Shown piece after piece: positions 12,421 to 19,755 of a stretch of 19,755 nt of DNA (within the stretch, counting starts at the first letter, position 1; each line of letters begins with the position of its first letter). Source of the DNA: CAYGDT01 sp964348745 (GTDB taxonomy: Bacteria > Patescibacteriota > Gracilibacteria > Peribacterales > Peribacteraceae); contig CAYGDT010000018.1 of assembly GCA_964348745.1 (NCBI GenBank), positions 1 through 19,755 on the forward strand. Reading direction: 5' to 3'. The notes beneath the pieces are model-generated. The model did not search any database, was not told the DNA's origin, and saw only the letters and a list, made by a program, of their open reading frames with translations. Both the position numbers and the translations under genes were made by a program.

Positions 12421-12979
12421 AAGAAACCTCCTCCAGAAGCGTCTGCTTCACTCCATTGATTTCTCCGTAGAGCCGTAAGCGATCGAGCGGAACGGGGAAC
12501 GTTGTACCTTTAAGGATCTTCATAATTTTCTTTTTGTGGACAGCGAATTTCTGCGGATGTCGTATGCGCGCGAGGGTGATGTGCGGATCGAAGGGCTTGC
12601 CGTCGCTCCACGGACAATCTTTCTTGATACGAGCGAGGGCATCGCTAAACGCGACAGACAGATACAGCACACGATCCTCACCGCGCCTGCCAGCCGAAGC
12701 CTCGGCGTAGGATGGTGATCCAAACGTATCCGCCCCGATCACGTCGATTGTAAACGCTTGGTGCCGCGAGGCTATTTTGGCAGCCTGCTCCGCAATGCCC
12801 TTGTACTCAAGTTCCGAGACCTCCGGCCAGAACATCAATGTGAGATGCGGAGAGTGCGGATTTTGAAACCGGAGGATGTCTGCATAGGGTGCGAGTTTCT
12901 CCTGCAATTCCTGAAAGAGCTGCTTAGGTTGCCCTTCCAGAGGAAGTGCAAGAAAGACTGATTTTATCGGGAATTCCAT
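12413..12979 (-). CDS. thpR: 2H phosphoesterase, RNA 2',3'-cyclic phosphodiesterase (ThpR/LigT type)
   Basis: A 188-residue cytosolic enzyme of the 2H phosphoesterase superfamily, which hydrolyses 2',3'-cyclic phosphates in RNA or related cyclic phosphodiesters. Both catalytic HxTx motifs are present in good context: SPHLTLMF with H45/T47, and DPHITLARI with H133/T135, about 88 residues apart. The N-terminal strand KSVFLALPLEG is typical (FxA(I/L)). The actual substrate in vivo is uncertain for this family. Between FGSP and DRVLYL the protein carries an extra segment, SYAEASAGRRGE (residues 90-101), encoded by a small palindromic sequence. The gene lies downstream of lepA on the same strand but is separated by the 325-bp multi-hairpin element; no clear promoter was found. 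Confidence 0.88.
   Translation of the reverse strand: MEFPIKSVFLALPLEGQPKQLFQELQEKLAPYADILRFQNPHSPHLTLMFWPEVSELEYKGIAEQAAKIASRHQAFTIDVIGADTFGSPSYAEASAGRRGEDRVLYLSVAFSDALARIKKDCPWSDGKPFDPHITLARIRHPQKFAVHKKKIMKILKGTTFPVPLDRLRLYGEINGVKQTLLEEVSLL
12673..12720 (-). repeat. Palindromic insertion translated inside the phosphoesterase gene
   Basis: The hairpin GCCGA-AGCC-TCGGC (12693-12706), extended by CCT/AGG (12686-12688 and 12709-12711) and flanked by GATC at both ends (12673-12676, 12717-12720), encodes the extra residues 90-101. Its GC content is higher than that of its surroundings. It resembles protein-coding palindromic insertions known in other bacteria, such as the Rickettsia palindromic elements. 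Confidence 0.6.
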
Positions 12980-12997
12980 AAACGTGATTCTCGGAGT

Positions 12998-13322
12998 ATG
13001 TTCTTTCTTTTCGTTGCCGCATACATTGGTACTTTCTTTTTGTCACCAAAAAGAAAGTCCCCCAAAGAAAAAGTGCAGCAAAATTACAAACTCGGCCCGC
13101 TGTGGCGGGCCTCAGACATGTAATTTTGCTGATTTTTCAGTGTCCAGTAATTTATTCTGGCGGAATTGCATGTTCGAGGTCGCCCGTGGCGAACCGAGTT
13201 TGCAATTCCGCCAAACCTTTTCTTTGGGTCTTTCTTTTCGGTTACGAAAAGAAAGACCGGAAAGAAGTAATTATAGATCGCCTCTTTGGTTCTTTCTTTT
13301 AGGCAACGAAAAGAAAGAACAT
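12998..13322. repeat. Multi-hairpin palindromic element between lepA and the phosphoesterase gene
   Basis: This gene-free stretch (12980-13321) is almost wholly inverted repeats. The outer 21-bp arms match perfectly (12998-13018 with 13302-13322). Inside, in order: a 12-bp hairpin (13031-13058, TCAC loop), hairpin H1 (13076-13131, 12-bp stem with an inner 7-bp GC stem), hairpin H2 (13158-13213, 13-bp stem), a 14-bp hairpin (13227-13258, GTTA loop) and a 12-bp hairpin (13289-13320). The pyrimidine/purine hairpins share TTTCTTTT/AAAAGAAA. H1 on the minus strand is homologous to H2 on the plus strand. Open frames through it are by-products of the repeats. There is no transposase or obvious target duplication. 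The right arm ends on the last base of the lepA stop codon. Confidence 0.9.
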
Positions 13323-15136
13323 TAATCTCTCTGTAACACCGAAAGAAACGCCTCCTGCGTTAAGGTCACCTTCCCCATTTGCTTGAGTCGTTTCTTTCCC
13401 TTCTTTTGCTTCTTTAACTGCTTTTGCTTACGGGAAACGTCTCCGCCGTACAGGCCGGAAGTCACGTCTTTTCGGAAGGCGGAAACCGTTTCACGCGCGA
13501 CGACTTTCGCCCCGATCGCCGCCTGAATGGGGATCTGGTACTGCGCCTTCGGGAGGACTTCTTTGAGTTTCTTGCAGACGATCGTGCCAACACTGTGCGC
13601 CTCACTGCGGTGGATGATAGTACTCAGCGCATCCGCAGGTTCGCCAAGTAAAAGAATCTGGAGCTTAACGAGATCACCCGCGCGGTACCCGATCGGCTCA
13701 TAACTCATGGAACCGTATCCGGAGGTCGAAGATTTCAACTTATCGAAGAAATCCAGAACGATCCCCTGCAGCGGGACTTCGAAGTGCAGCACGACGCGCT
13801 CTCGATCCAAATATTCCATGGACTGCTGCACGCCTCGCCGCTCCGAAATGAGTTTCATGGCGATGCCGACATCCTCGTTGCGGCAGACGATCTCCAGTTT
13901 CACCCATGGTTCACGTACCTCTTCGATGTAGGTCGGATCGGGAAAATCTGCGGGATTACTGATGATCGCCACATTCGGTTCGTCTTCTTTCATCAGACTT
14001 GATCGAACGATCTCCGCAGCATTGCGAACCTGCAGTTTTACTTCATAAAGCACACTGGGTGCCGTGATCACCAGATCGCAATCGTACTCGCGCTCCAGAC
14101 GTTCCTGCACGATATCCATGTGCAGAAGCCCAAGGAAGCCGCAGCGAAAGCCGTTGCCGAGTGCTGCGTTCCTTTCCGGCTCCGAGACCAACGCCGCGTC
14201 GTTGAGGCTGAGTTTTTCGAGGGAATCCCGAAGCAGCGGATAATCATCCGCCTCGGACGGATACAGCCCCGCAAACACCATCGGCTGGACGCGTTTATAG
14301 CCGGGAAGCATCTGCGCCCCCTCCTTGGTCGCAATCGTATCTCCCGTACGTACGTGCGAGACATCTTTGCCGCCGGTGACAACGTAACCAATCTCACCTT
14401 CCTTCAATTCCGGATCAGAAATGTACTTCGGGGAAAAGTGCCCGACATCAAGTGCTTCGAAGGAGGTCTTGGTACCGAGAAGGTAAATCTTCTGACCTTT
14501 TTTGATGGACCCGTCCATCACGCGAACGTACGCCACCGCTCCGCGATAGGTATCCATGATCGCATCGAAAATAAGAGCGCGCGCATCGGGGGAACCGCCT
14601 GCTTTCGGCGGAGGAACGCGTTCAATCACTGCATCGAGTACTGCCTCCACTCCCCTGCCCTCCTTGGCGGAAATGAGAAGAATGTCCTCCTTGGCGCACC
14701 CAAGGAGCTTGATGACTTCCTCCGAGACGCGCTCAGGATCGGCAGCGGGAAGATCAATCTTGTTGAGCACAGGAATGATGGCGAGGTCATGCTCCATCGC
14801 CATGTAGAGCACCGCGAGCGTCTGCGCTTGAATACCCTGCGACGCATCGACAAGCAGGATCGCACCCTCGCATGCGGCAAGCGACCGGCTGACTTCGTAC
14901 CGGAAATCTGTATGACCGGGGGTATCAATCAAGTTGAGTTGAATGTCGTTCCAACGCATGCGCACCGGCTGCAACTTAATGGTGATGCCGCGCTCGCGTT
15001 CGAGATCCATGGTATCGAGCAACTGCTCCTTCATCTCGCGCATTTCAAGCGTCTTGGTCTTCTCGATCATCCGATCGGCAAGTGTGGACTTTCCGTGGTC
15101 GATATGCGCGATAATGCAGAAATTGCGGATTTCCAT
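13322..15136 (-). CDS. lepA: Elongation factor 4 (LepA), ribosome-associated GTPase
   Basis: A 604-residue translational GTPase that acts on the ribosome, reported to back-translocate or assist under stress and in initiation or biogenesis. GTPase motifs: G1 AHIDHGKST (10-18), G2 RGITIK (49-54), G3 DTPGHTD (71-77), G4 NKID (125-128), then SAKEG. The EF-G-like domains follow, and the LepA-specific C-terminal domain ends in KKQKKGKKRLKQMGKVTLTQEAFLSVL, matching the family. Length is standard. I chose ATG 15136 because family members start at MEIRNFxIIAHIDHGKST; an in-frame start at 15163 would add nine unconserved residues. It lies 51 bp after the 1155-residue gene on the same strand. The stop codon touches the multi-hairpin element, which may serve as its terminator. 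Confidence 0.97.
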   Translation of the reverse strand: MEIRNFCIIAHIDHGKSTLADRMIEKTKTLEMREMKEQLLDTMDLERERGITIKLQPVRMRWNDIQLNLIDTPGHTDFRYEVSRSLAACEGAILLVDASQGIQAQTLAVLYMAMEHDLAIIPVLNKIDLPAADPERVSEEVIKLLGCAKEDILLISAKEGRGVEAVLDAVIERVPPPKAGGSPDARALIFDAIMDTYRGAVAYVRVMDGSIKKGQKIYLLGTKTSFEALDVGHFSPKYISDPELKEGEIGYVVTGGKDVSHVRTGDTIATKEGAQMLPGYKRVQPMVFAGLYPSEADDYPLLRDSLEKLSLNDAALVSEPERNAALGNGFRCGFLGLLHMDIVQERLEREYDCDLVITAPSVLYEVKLQVRNAAEIVRSSLMKEDEPNVAIISNPADFPDPTYIEEVREPWVKLEIVCRNEDVGIAMKLISERRGVQQSMEYLDRERVVLHFEVPLQGIVLDFFDKLKSSTSGYGSMSYEPIGYRAGDLVKLQILLLGEPADALSTIIHRSEAHSVGTIVCKKLKEVLPKAQYQIPIQAAIGAKVVARETVSAFRKDVTSGLYGGDVSRKQKQLKKQKKGKKRLKQMGKVTLTQEAFLSVLQRD

Positions 15137-15144
15137 GCGGAAAT

Positions 15145-15173
15145 ATGGTACTGAGCCAAGCAAAACATTGCCA
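15145..15173 (-). promoter_or_regulatory. Candidate lepA promoter
   Basis: On the minus strand TGGCAA (15173-15168), 17 nt, TACCAT (15150-15145), then 8 nt to the lepA ATG at 15136. Both boxes are weak, but the spacing repeats the leaderless layout seen at other genes in the window. Confidence 0.35.
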
Positions 15174-15187
15174 CTGCTTTGATCAGA

Positions 15188-18100
15188 TTACTTTTCCGTC
15201 AGGAGTTCATAGAGAGGGTTCTTATCATACGAACGTGCCTTTTTAACATTCTCATCTCCTCCGAACTGCTTAAAGTACTCTTCAGCTTCAGTAAGGAATT
15301 CTTCTGGTGAACCACCCATTAAATCAATCTGGAGCATGCGCTGAAAATCTGAACGCACTTGCACCGTAAATTTCTGATACTCCTCAAGATTCATTTTCCC
15401 GGCAAGAAGCATGGGAACGGCAGCATTGATTTTCTGGTCGATGAAAGTACGTAGATACCAGCGTACAAGGTTTTCGGCTTCTTCTTCGGATCCTGTGAGC
15501 TCAAAACCAGGCCAATCGATAGAGAGGATTGCGCGCTCAGCTTCATGGATATCATGAATCATCCTGATGAGAATACCTCTACGCACCTCTGCAAATGCTT
15601 CCTTTTCCTCTCGGTCGCGTATGTCCTTGTTTTTATATATATTCGCAGCTTCGCCAAGCATATTATAAAAAATGAGCGACTGCTCCGGCCGAATATGATA
15701 GTAGTATTGCGCGACCATATTGAACATTTCCTCTCGTGATCCCTTTCCTGGAGGCAGCTTACTGAGATCCAGCCATATTCGTTCCCCGTTCTCGTCAAAG
15801 TACGAGAGAATCGGCGGCTTACCTTCGGCCGTAAGTTTTTCATACATTTGGATAAGTTCGGCATATGCATCCGCCTTCGCTAACACTTCTGTAGGTTGCC
15901 TATCCATTCCCCGATGGGTCATCGTGGAAATGTATGCCAATTTAGCTCGAATCATGTGAGCGGCATCGTCTTTTGGAGTGCCCTGCGGAACGATAAGATT
16001 TTGCGTGAAATACGACTCATATATTTTGTAGCGAGCAGCAGCGTTTCCCGCTTCTACGTCTCCTACGGCTTCCACTTGTTCGGAATCGAGTTGTTCACCG
16101 TATCCGAATGTACGCCAAAAAAGATCGTCTGCATTGGTTCGGAGTGTTTCGTCTCCCGTTTCCAATTCATTTCCAGGAGCAATATCGATGAGCCGCTGTT
16201 TAAGAAGTGCAGAGGGAAATTCAGTACTCCAGTTCTCGGTGTCCCGCTTCCAGTTGGCCTTTGCTTCTGAGCGCCTTCTTGGTGTACCGGATACTTTATA
16301 GATCGTACCGGCAGCAAGTATGCCCGGTCCAAGACTCAGGGCGAGTGAAACAGTATATCCCGCTGCTTCCAGTATGGTGATTGCGTTCTGACTTGCGTAT
16401 TCCGCCTGCAATGCATCATTTCCAATCACATGTTCCTGACGCTTGTTATTGAGATGAATTTCGTACACTGCCGACCCCCAAATGATCACTGGTCCAACAC
16501 CTCGTACTACTCTCCCCGTTTGCGCAGCAAGTCTAGAGTTTCTAAGAAATCCGAGTGTACGAACAACACGTAAATTGCTGATGAATTTTCCTGCATCTGA
16601 TTGCGCAATCAGTTCTGTTATAAAACGCTCCTCTTTTAGATACCGCAGCCTTGTAAGATACTCGGGTGTCTGGAGGCTGCGCAATTTCGCTATCTGCGAC
16701 AAACCGTTCCTCATAACATTGCCTCCCCCACGGGCAGTTGATCTTGCAACATGCGCCAACAGTTGGCTGGCAAGGGCACCAGTCAGAATCCCTGCACCCA
16801 GAATGACCAACGCAGCGAGCAGAAGCTTCTTTGCCAGACCATTGTAGATCGATGAGAGCTGCATCATGGCATTGCTGACATCGATTTTGACGTCGATGTT
16901 CCTATTGATCGAATGCATGAAAACTTCGTACTCTCCCATGAACCCCGTGTCACTTTCCGCAGAACCCCAGTCACCTTCCATCTGCTCAAAAAGCATAAAG
17001 TAAACAGTGGCACCTCCGTACTTCTTGATCATTTCGTCTTTGTTTTCAAGACTGATACGATCAAGGGGCAGGGGTTCTACAATTTCTTCCCCGACAAATT
17101 TTGACGCATCAGGCATGGACTGGATCACCGCGATCGTCTCACGTGTTCGAGAAATTGTTGATTGCTCGAAATCATTAATTGCATCAAGAATGCTCTTGGC
17201 ACGATCTTTGATTTTTTGCTGTTCTTCCAGTGTCAATTCCTCCCAGTTATCTTTCCCCGGTGGCCATCCTAATGCTTCGTCCAATGGCTCGGTCAATGCA
17301 TCTTGAGCCATATCGCTAACCCCGCCCATTTCCGGGAGAGGAATGGTGATTACTTGGGAAATCTTATGAGTTATGTTGCGGACGATTTCACGCCCATTTT
17401 TATTCCATAGATCTTCAGTGATCTCCTTTATTCCAGAATCAAGCACGCTCTCCTCCATGTACTGCATCATGGATCCCATGCGTTCCAAGTGGAAATTGCT
17501 GCGTTCTTCCATATTTTCCGCCATCGCCACACGCACGAAGCTCGGCGTCGTATCAGGTCGGGGATCGGACGCTCCTGTGAAATCCACACTCTCCCCAAAC
17601 TGATTTTGGATTGTTGAGAGTTCGGACTGTTCCAACTGATACACACCTAATTCATCTGAAAGAGAGATGAGCTCCTCCAGCGTCTCTTTGCGCTGCGTTC
17701 CAAGTCGCTCAAGTTCCTTGTTGCTATCCTCGACTTGGAGACTGAGCGATTCATACTCCTGTTCATCCTTCTCGGTAAATTCACCCTTTCCGTCCTCGGC
17801 AATCTTGTGTTTCTGTTCAAGGAGTTGCATGCGAGTTCTGGCTTTGACTAGTCTTGGATCGCGCACAACTTGCTTCTGTCGCTCCAGAAGCTGCTTATAG
17901 CGAAGTTTAAGAAGATTGATATAAAGCCGCTGCGGTAGGAATCCCTTCTCCAGACCCTGCAATTGCGAATTGCCGGAAAGGATGTCGATGATCCTCTGAT
18001 TTAGCGCATTGCCTCGTTTCCATACTTCCTGGTTATCCCCCGAAATTGCATTCCTACTGGCATCGGACAACTTGCCAAGATATTGATCCCGAAGCGCATG

Positions 18101-18655
18101 CAGGCGATCATCAGCACCGGTATCGGCAAGCTTTCCATCGATAAGCAGTACATTTGCAAATGCAACACGCTCTTCCAAAGCGTCCGTCAGAGCTTGAATG
18201 TAGATTTTTGCTTTCTGTTCCTCTAATTTCATAGTTTCGGGAATGTCCTGTGCAATTGCTCGCAACGATTCATATTCCCTTAATACCGAAAGAACATGGT
18301 TTACCGAGCCTTGAAAATATTCGTGATAGACCGCTGCACGATTGGAGACAATGAGTTCCTCTATGCTCTCCTCGCTCGGCTCCTCGGTCTGCTCAAACTT
18401 CGCCTCTCTCTGAAGAGCCGCACGACGATACAGCAGCTCATTGCGACGAAACTGTTCGTTAAATGTTTCATACGTATTGTCTTCGATGATGTCCGTCTCC
18501 ATGCGCAAGAGTGTTGTCTCATCGAGCATTTCCGGAAGAGGTTGCATTTGCGGTCCAACAATCTGCTGCATGCGAGAAAGATCAGCTGCAAAAGCAATCT
18601 CTGCGTCTTGCTGCCCTTCAAATGTGCCGCGAAACTGTTCGAATGGTTGGACCAT
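15188..18655 (-). CDS. Giant hypothetical membrane protein with coiled coils
   Basis: This 1155-residue protein matches no family I recognise. Residues 1-360 are acidic, helical and coiled-coil rich (for example 243-345, with RYKQLLERQKQVV and EQEYESLSLQVEDSNKELERLG). The middle (about 360-600) is mixed and includes LGWPPGKDNWEEL near 462-474. A strong transmembrane helix lies at about 610-636 (LLLAALVILGAGILTGALASQLL), followed by a basic, arginine-rich stretch (637-720). Further hydrophobic segments are at about 718-732 and 757-785. The C-terminal third (about 800-1155) is again helical and acidic. There is no signal peptide. It follows the 217-residue membrane protein with 38 bp between, is probably in the same operon, and precedes lepA. 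The architecture suggests a membrane-anchored scaffold; no catalytic motif is evident. Confidence 0.88.
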   Translation of the reverse strand: MVQPFEQFRGTFEGQQDAEIAFAADLSRMQQIVGPQMQPLPEMLDETTLLRMETDIIEDNTYETFNEQFRRNELLYRRAALQREAKFEQTEEPSEESIEELIVSNRAAVYHEYFQGSVNHVLSVLREYESLRAIAQDIPETMKLEEQKAKIYIQALTDALEERVAFANVLLIDGKLADTGADDRLHALRDQYLGKLSDASRNAISGDNQEVWKRGNALNQRIIDILSGNSQLQGLEKGFLPQRLYINLLKLRYKQLLERQKQVVRDPRLVKARTRMQLLEQKHKIAEDGKGEFTEKDEQEYESLSLQVEDSNKELERLGTQRKETLEELISLSDELGVYQLEQSELSTIQNQFGESVDFTGASDPRPDTTPSFVRVAMAENMEERSNFHLERMGSMMQYMEESVLDSGIKEITEDLWNKNGREIVRNITHKISQVITIPLPEMGGVSDMAQDALTEPLDEALGWPPGKDNWEELTLEEQQKIKDRAKSILDAINDFEQSTISRTRETIAVIQSMPDASKFVGEEIVEPLPLDRISLENKDEMIKKYGGATVYFMLFEQMEGDWGSAESDTGFMGEYEVFMHSINRNIDVKIDVSNAMMQLSSIYNGLAKKLLLAALVILGAGILTGALASQLLAHVARSTARGGGNVMRNGLSQIAKLRSLQTPEYLTRLRYLKEERFITELIAQSDAGKFISNLRVVRTLGFLRNSRLAAQTGRVVRGVGPVIIWGSAVYEIHLNNKRQEHVIGNDALQAEYASQNAITILEAAGYTVSLALSLGPGILAAGTIYKVSGTPRRRSEAKANWKRDTENWSTEFPSALLKQRLIDIAPGNELETGDETLRTNADDLFWRTFGYGEQLDSEQVEAVGDVEAGNAAARYKIYESYFTQNLIVPQGTPKDDAAHMIRAKLAYISTMTHRGMDRQPTEVLAKADAYAELIQMYEKLTAEGKPPILSYFDENGERIWLDLSKLPPGKGSREEMFNMVAQYYYHIRPEQSLIFYNMLGEAANIYKNKDIRDREEKEAFAEVRRGILIRMIHDIHEAERAILSIDWPGFELTGSEEEAENLVRWYLRTFIDQKINAAVPMLLAGKMNLEEYQKFTVQVRSDFQRMLQIDLMGGSPEEFLTEAEEYFKQFGGDENVKKARSYDKNPLYELLTEK

Positions 18656-18685
18656 GAGTGTGTTTGTGTGTGTATGTGAGACGTA
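18656..18685 (-). repeat. CA-rich simple sequence before the 1155-residue gene
   Basis: The 38-bp gap upstream of the ATG at 18655 is mostly alternating CA on the coding strand (CACATACACACACAAACACA). It has no Shine-Dalgarno sequence and no clear -10 box. An unstructured A/C leader could aid ribosome access to this start. Confidence 0.55.
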
Positions 18686-18693
18686 AGCCGATC

Positions 18694-19347
18694 CTAGGTC
18701 GGCGTATTAATACCTGGAATAACCGGGCCGAGTGGCGCAGAGGGGGGCGGAACAGTAAACACCCCTCCTCCAGGAAGCGGCGGCGTAGTAGGCGTAACGG
18801 GAATAAGTTCACCAGCTGCTTCTGCTCCTCCAAAAATTTTATCGAGACCGAATGTTGTCATAAGCAACTCCATGTTTCCCGTGAAGTAAAACCCCGCTGC
18901 TACCGATGCCACTGCCAGTGCGGTCAGAAGAACACCGACCGTCACAGGGTTTTCACGCGCAAACCCCTTAACCGAATCCCAAGCGCGTCGAAAAATAGTT
19001 TTCTTCTCCGGTTGGGACATGTCTTCTAAATACCGACGCTCCTCTTGCAACGTCTCGCTGATCAAATCAAGCTGAGTGCGCAAAGTCTCCAGTTCAAACC
19101 CCGGATGAAGTTCTTGCAGATAATCTTCATGCTCGGCTAAATCGCGATAGAGTTGGTCAAGACCCTCTTGAGTATCATATAAGACTTTCGTTTCCTCTAA
19201 CGTGCGTCGCCCCAGAAACTGGGTAACACGCTCCGGCGTGGGTATGAACTCCTGTGGTACTGCCTCCCTCACGGCATCATCGGATCCGATCGAAGCGATT
19301 GCTTCGTCCGTATCAAGATCATCGAAAGCAGAGGTTTCAGCGCTCAT
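18694..19347 (-). CDS. Hypothetical single-pass membrane protein with a proline-rich tail
   Basis: A 217-residue protein of unknown function. Residues 1-40 are acidic and probably disordered. Residues 45-112 form a charged helical or coiled-coil segment (LEETKVLYDTQEGLDQLYRDLAEHEDYLQEL), followed by a basic juxtamembrane part (KKTIFRRAWDSVKGFAREN). A single transmembrane helix lies at about 135-156 (VTVGVLLTALAVASVAAGFYF). The C-terminal 35 residues are a Pro/Gly/Thr-rich tail (TPTTPPLPGGG, VPPPSAPLGPVIPG) that would sit on the far side of the membrane, by the positive-inside rule outside the cell. Its ATG overlaps the upstream TGA as ATGA (19347-19344), indicating translational coupling. With the 1155-residue protein it may form a membrane complex. 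Confidence 0.85.
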   Translation of the reverse strand: MSAETSAFDDLDTDEAIASIGSDDAVREAVPQEFIPTPERVTQFLGRRTLEETKVLYDTQEGLDQLYRDLAEHEDYLQELHPGFELETLRTQLDLISETLQEERRYLEDMSQPEKKTIFRRAWDSVKGFARENPVTVGVLLTALAVASVAAGFYFTGNMELLMTTFGLDKIFGGAEAAGELIPVTPTTPPLPGGGVFTVPPPSAPLGPVIPGINTPT

Positions 19348-19755
19348 GATGCTTTTTGGGGAAGTCGTGCACTAAGCAGGGAATGACGAATAACCGAGAG
19401 AGCCGTAATGCCCTCGATATCCTTGTCCGTTTTAACTTGCGTAAGCAGATACTCAATAAACTTTGTAACTGCCACAGGTCCAAGCGCAAAGAAAATCTGC
19501 TGCAAATCTTCGTCGCAGACACCCGAAAGATCCTCTCGTTGTATCAGTTGCACAATTTCTTCAATCCCCGATGCCTGAGAAGCAATCTTTTGAAACTGCA
19601 ATAATTTCGGATCACGAAGACGCACAAGATGCATCCTCACCTTTCTTTTTTCCGGAGAATCAACGATATTTAGCTTCTCATCGACAACAGTCCACCCACT
19701 CCGCAAATCGTCCGAAAAACCATCAAAACCAGCGCGCTCCTCGGCAGTCAGATAG
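19344..19755 (-). CDS. Hypothetical protein, 5' end beyond the window
   Basis: The reading frame stays open to the window edge (codons upstream of 19706 read YLTAEERAGFDGFSDDLRSG...), so the visible 136 residues are the C-terminal part of a longer protein; the TTG at 19706 is not a credible start. The visible part has a beta-like strand (WTVVDEKLNIVD), a basic segment (EKRKVRMHLVRLRDPK) and amphipathic helices (LLQFQKIASQASGIEEIVQLIQ, EDLQQIFFALGPVAVTKFIEYLLTQVKTDKDIEGITALSVIRHSLL). No membrane segment and no known domain are seen. It overlaps the next gene by 4 nt (ATGA), so it is the upstream member of the three-gene unknown operon. Confidence 0.82.
   Translation of the reverse strand, partial: YLTAEERAGFDGFSDDLRSGWTVVDEKLNIVDSPEKRKVRMHLVRLRDPKLLQFQKIASQASGIEEIVQLIQREDLSGVCDEDLQQIFFALGPVAVTKFIEYLLTQVKTDKDIEGITALSVIRHSLLSARLPQKAS

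Noticed and set aside
12984..13325. Plus-strand reading frames through the lepA-thpR spacer
   Set aside because: The sequence is almost entirely inverted repeats, so the frames are by-products of the hairpins.
14120..15154. Plus-strand reading frame of 344 codons opposite lepA
   Set aside because: LepA is certain on the other strand with all GTPase motifs; the antisense product has no recognisable domain.
15137..15163. Longer lepA start at 15163
   Set aside because: The nine extra residues are not part of the conserved family N-terminus, and ATG 15136 fits exactly.

Overview
The window reads as a bacterial chromosome segment on the standard code: TGA is used as a stop (yafQ, murJ, the gene at the right edge). 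Base composition is moderate, genes are tightly packed, and Shine-Dalgarno sequences are nearly absent. Several good sigma70-type promoters have their -10 box only 7-9 nt before the start codon, which implies leaderless mRNAs. Together with large unrecognised proteins, in-frame repeat insertions and a mix of SLH and LPXTG surface anchors, this suggests a Patescibacteria/CPR-type lineage, perhaps near Peribacteria/Peregrinibacteria. That placement is an inference from style and is not proven.

Layout. (1) 1-891 (+): DinJ/YafQ type II toxin-antitoxin pair followed by an acylphosphatase. (2) 944-2878 (-): lipid II flippase MurJ and a small helical-repeat protein with its own promoter. (3) 2950-5430 (+): PurL, divergent from murJ, with a perfect palindrome over its start codon. 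(4) 5506-8466: two exported paralogous surface proteins, one ending in an LPQTG sortase signal and the other in three SLH domains, with a small minus-strand hypothetical gene and a repeat element between them. (5) 8463-10273: murC (-), divergent from a FtsB/DivIC-like septum protein (+). (6) 10293-10814: initiator tRNA-fMet and rpmA (L27). (7) 10883-12408: two unrecognised proteins. (8) 12413-15136 (-): lepA and a 2H phosphoesterase (ThpR/LigT type), separated by a 325-bp multi-hairpin element. (9) 15188-19755 (-): an apparent operon of three unrecognised proteins (one cut by the window edge), including a 1155-residue membrane protein.

MurJ, MurC and the FtsB-like protein belong to peptidoglycan synthesis and division, and the two surface proteins would be attached to that wall. 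tRNA-fMet, L27 and LepA serve translation.

The least ordinary content is non-coding. There is a nested hairpin element at 12998-13322, containing two inverted homologous 56-nt hairpins whose stems differ only by compensatory pairs, and a relative of it at 7031-7111. There are at least six 7-bp-period tandem arrays with different units, some translated in frame inside purL and murC. Near-identical 20-bp palindromes sit at two of the convergent gene ends. Palindromes also lie on promoters or start sites. No CRISPR array, rRNA gene, transposase or integrase was seen.
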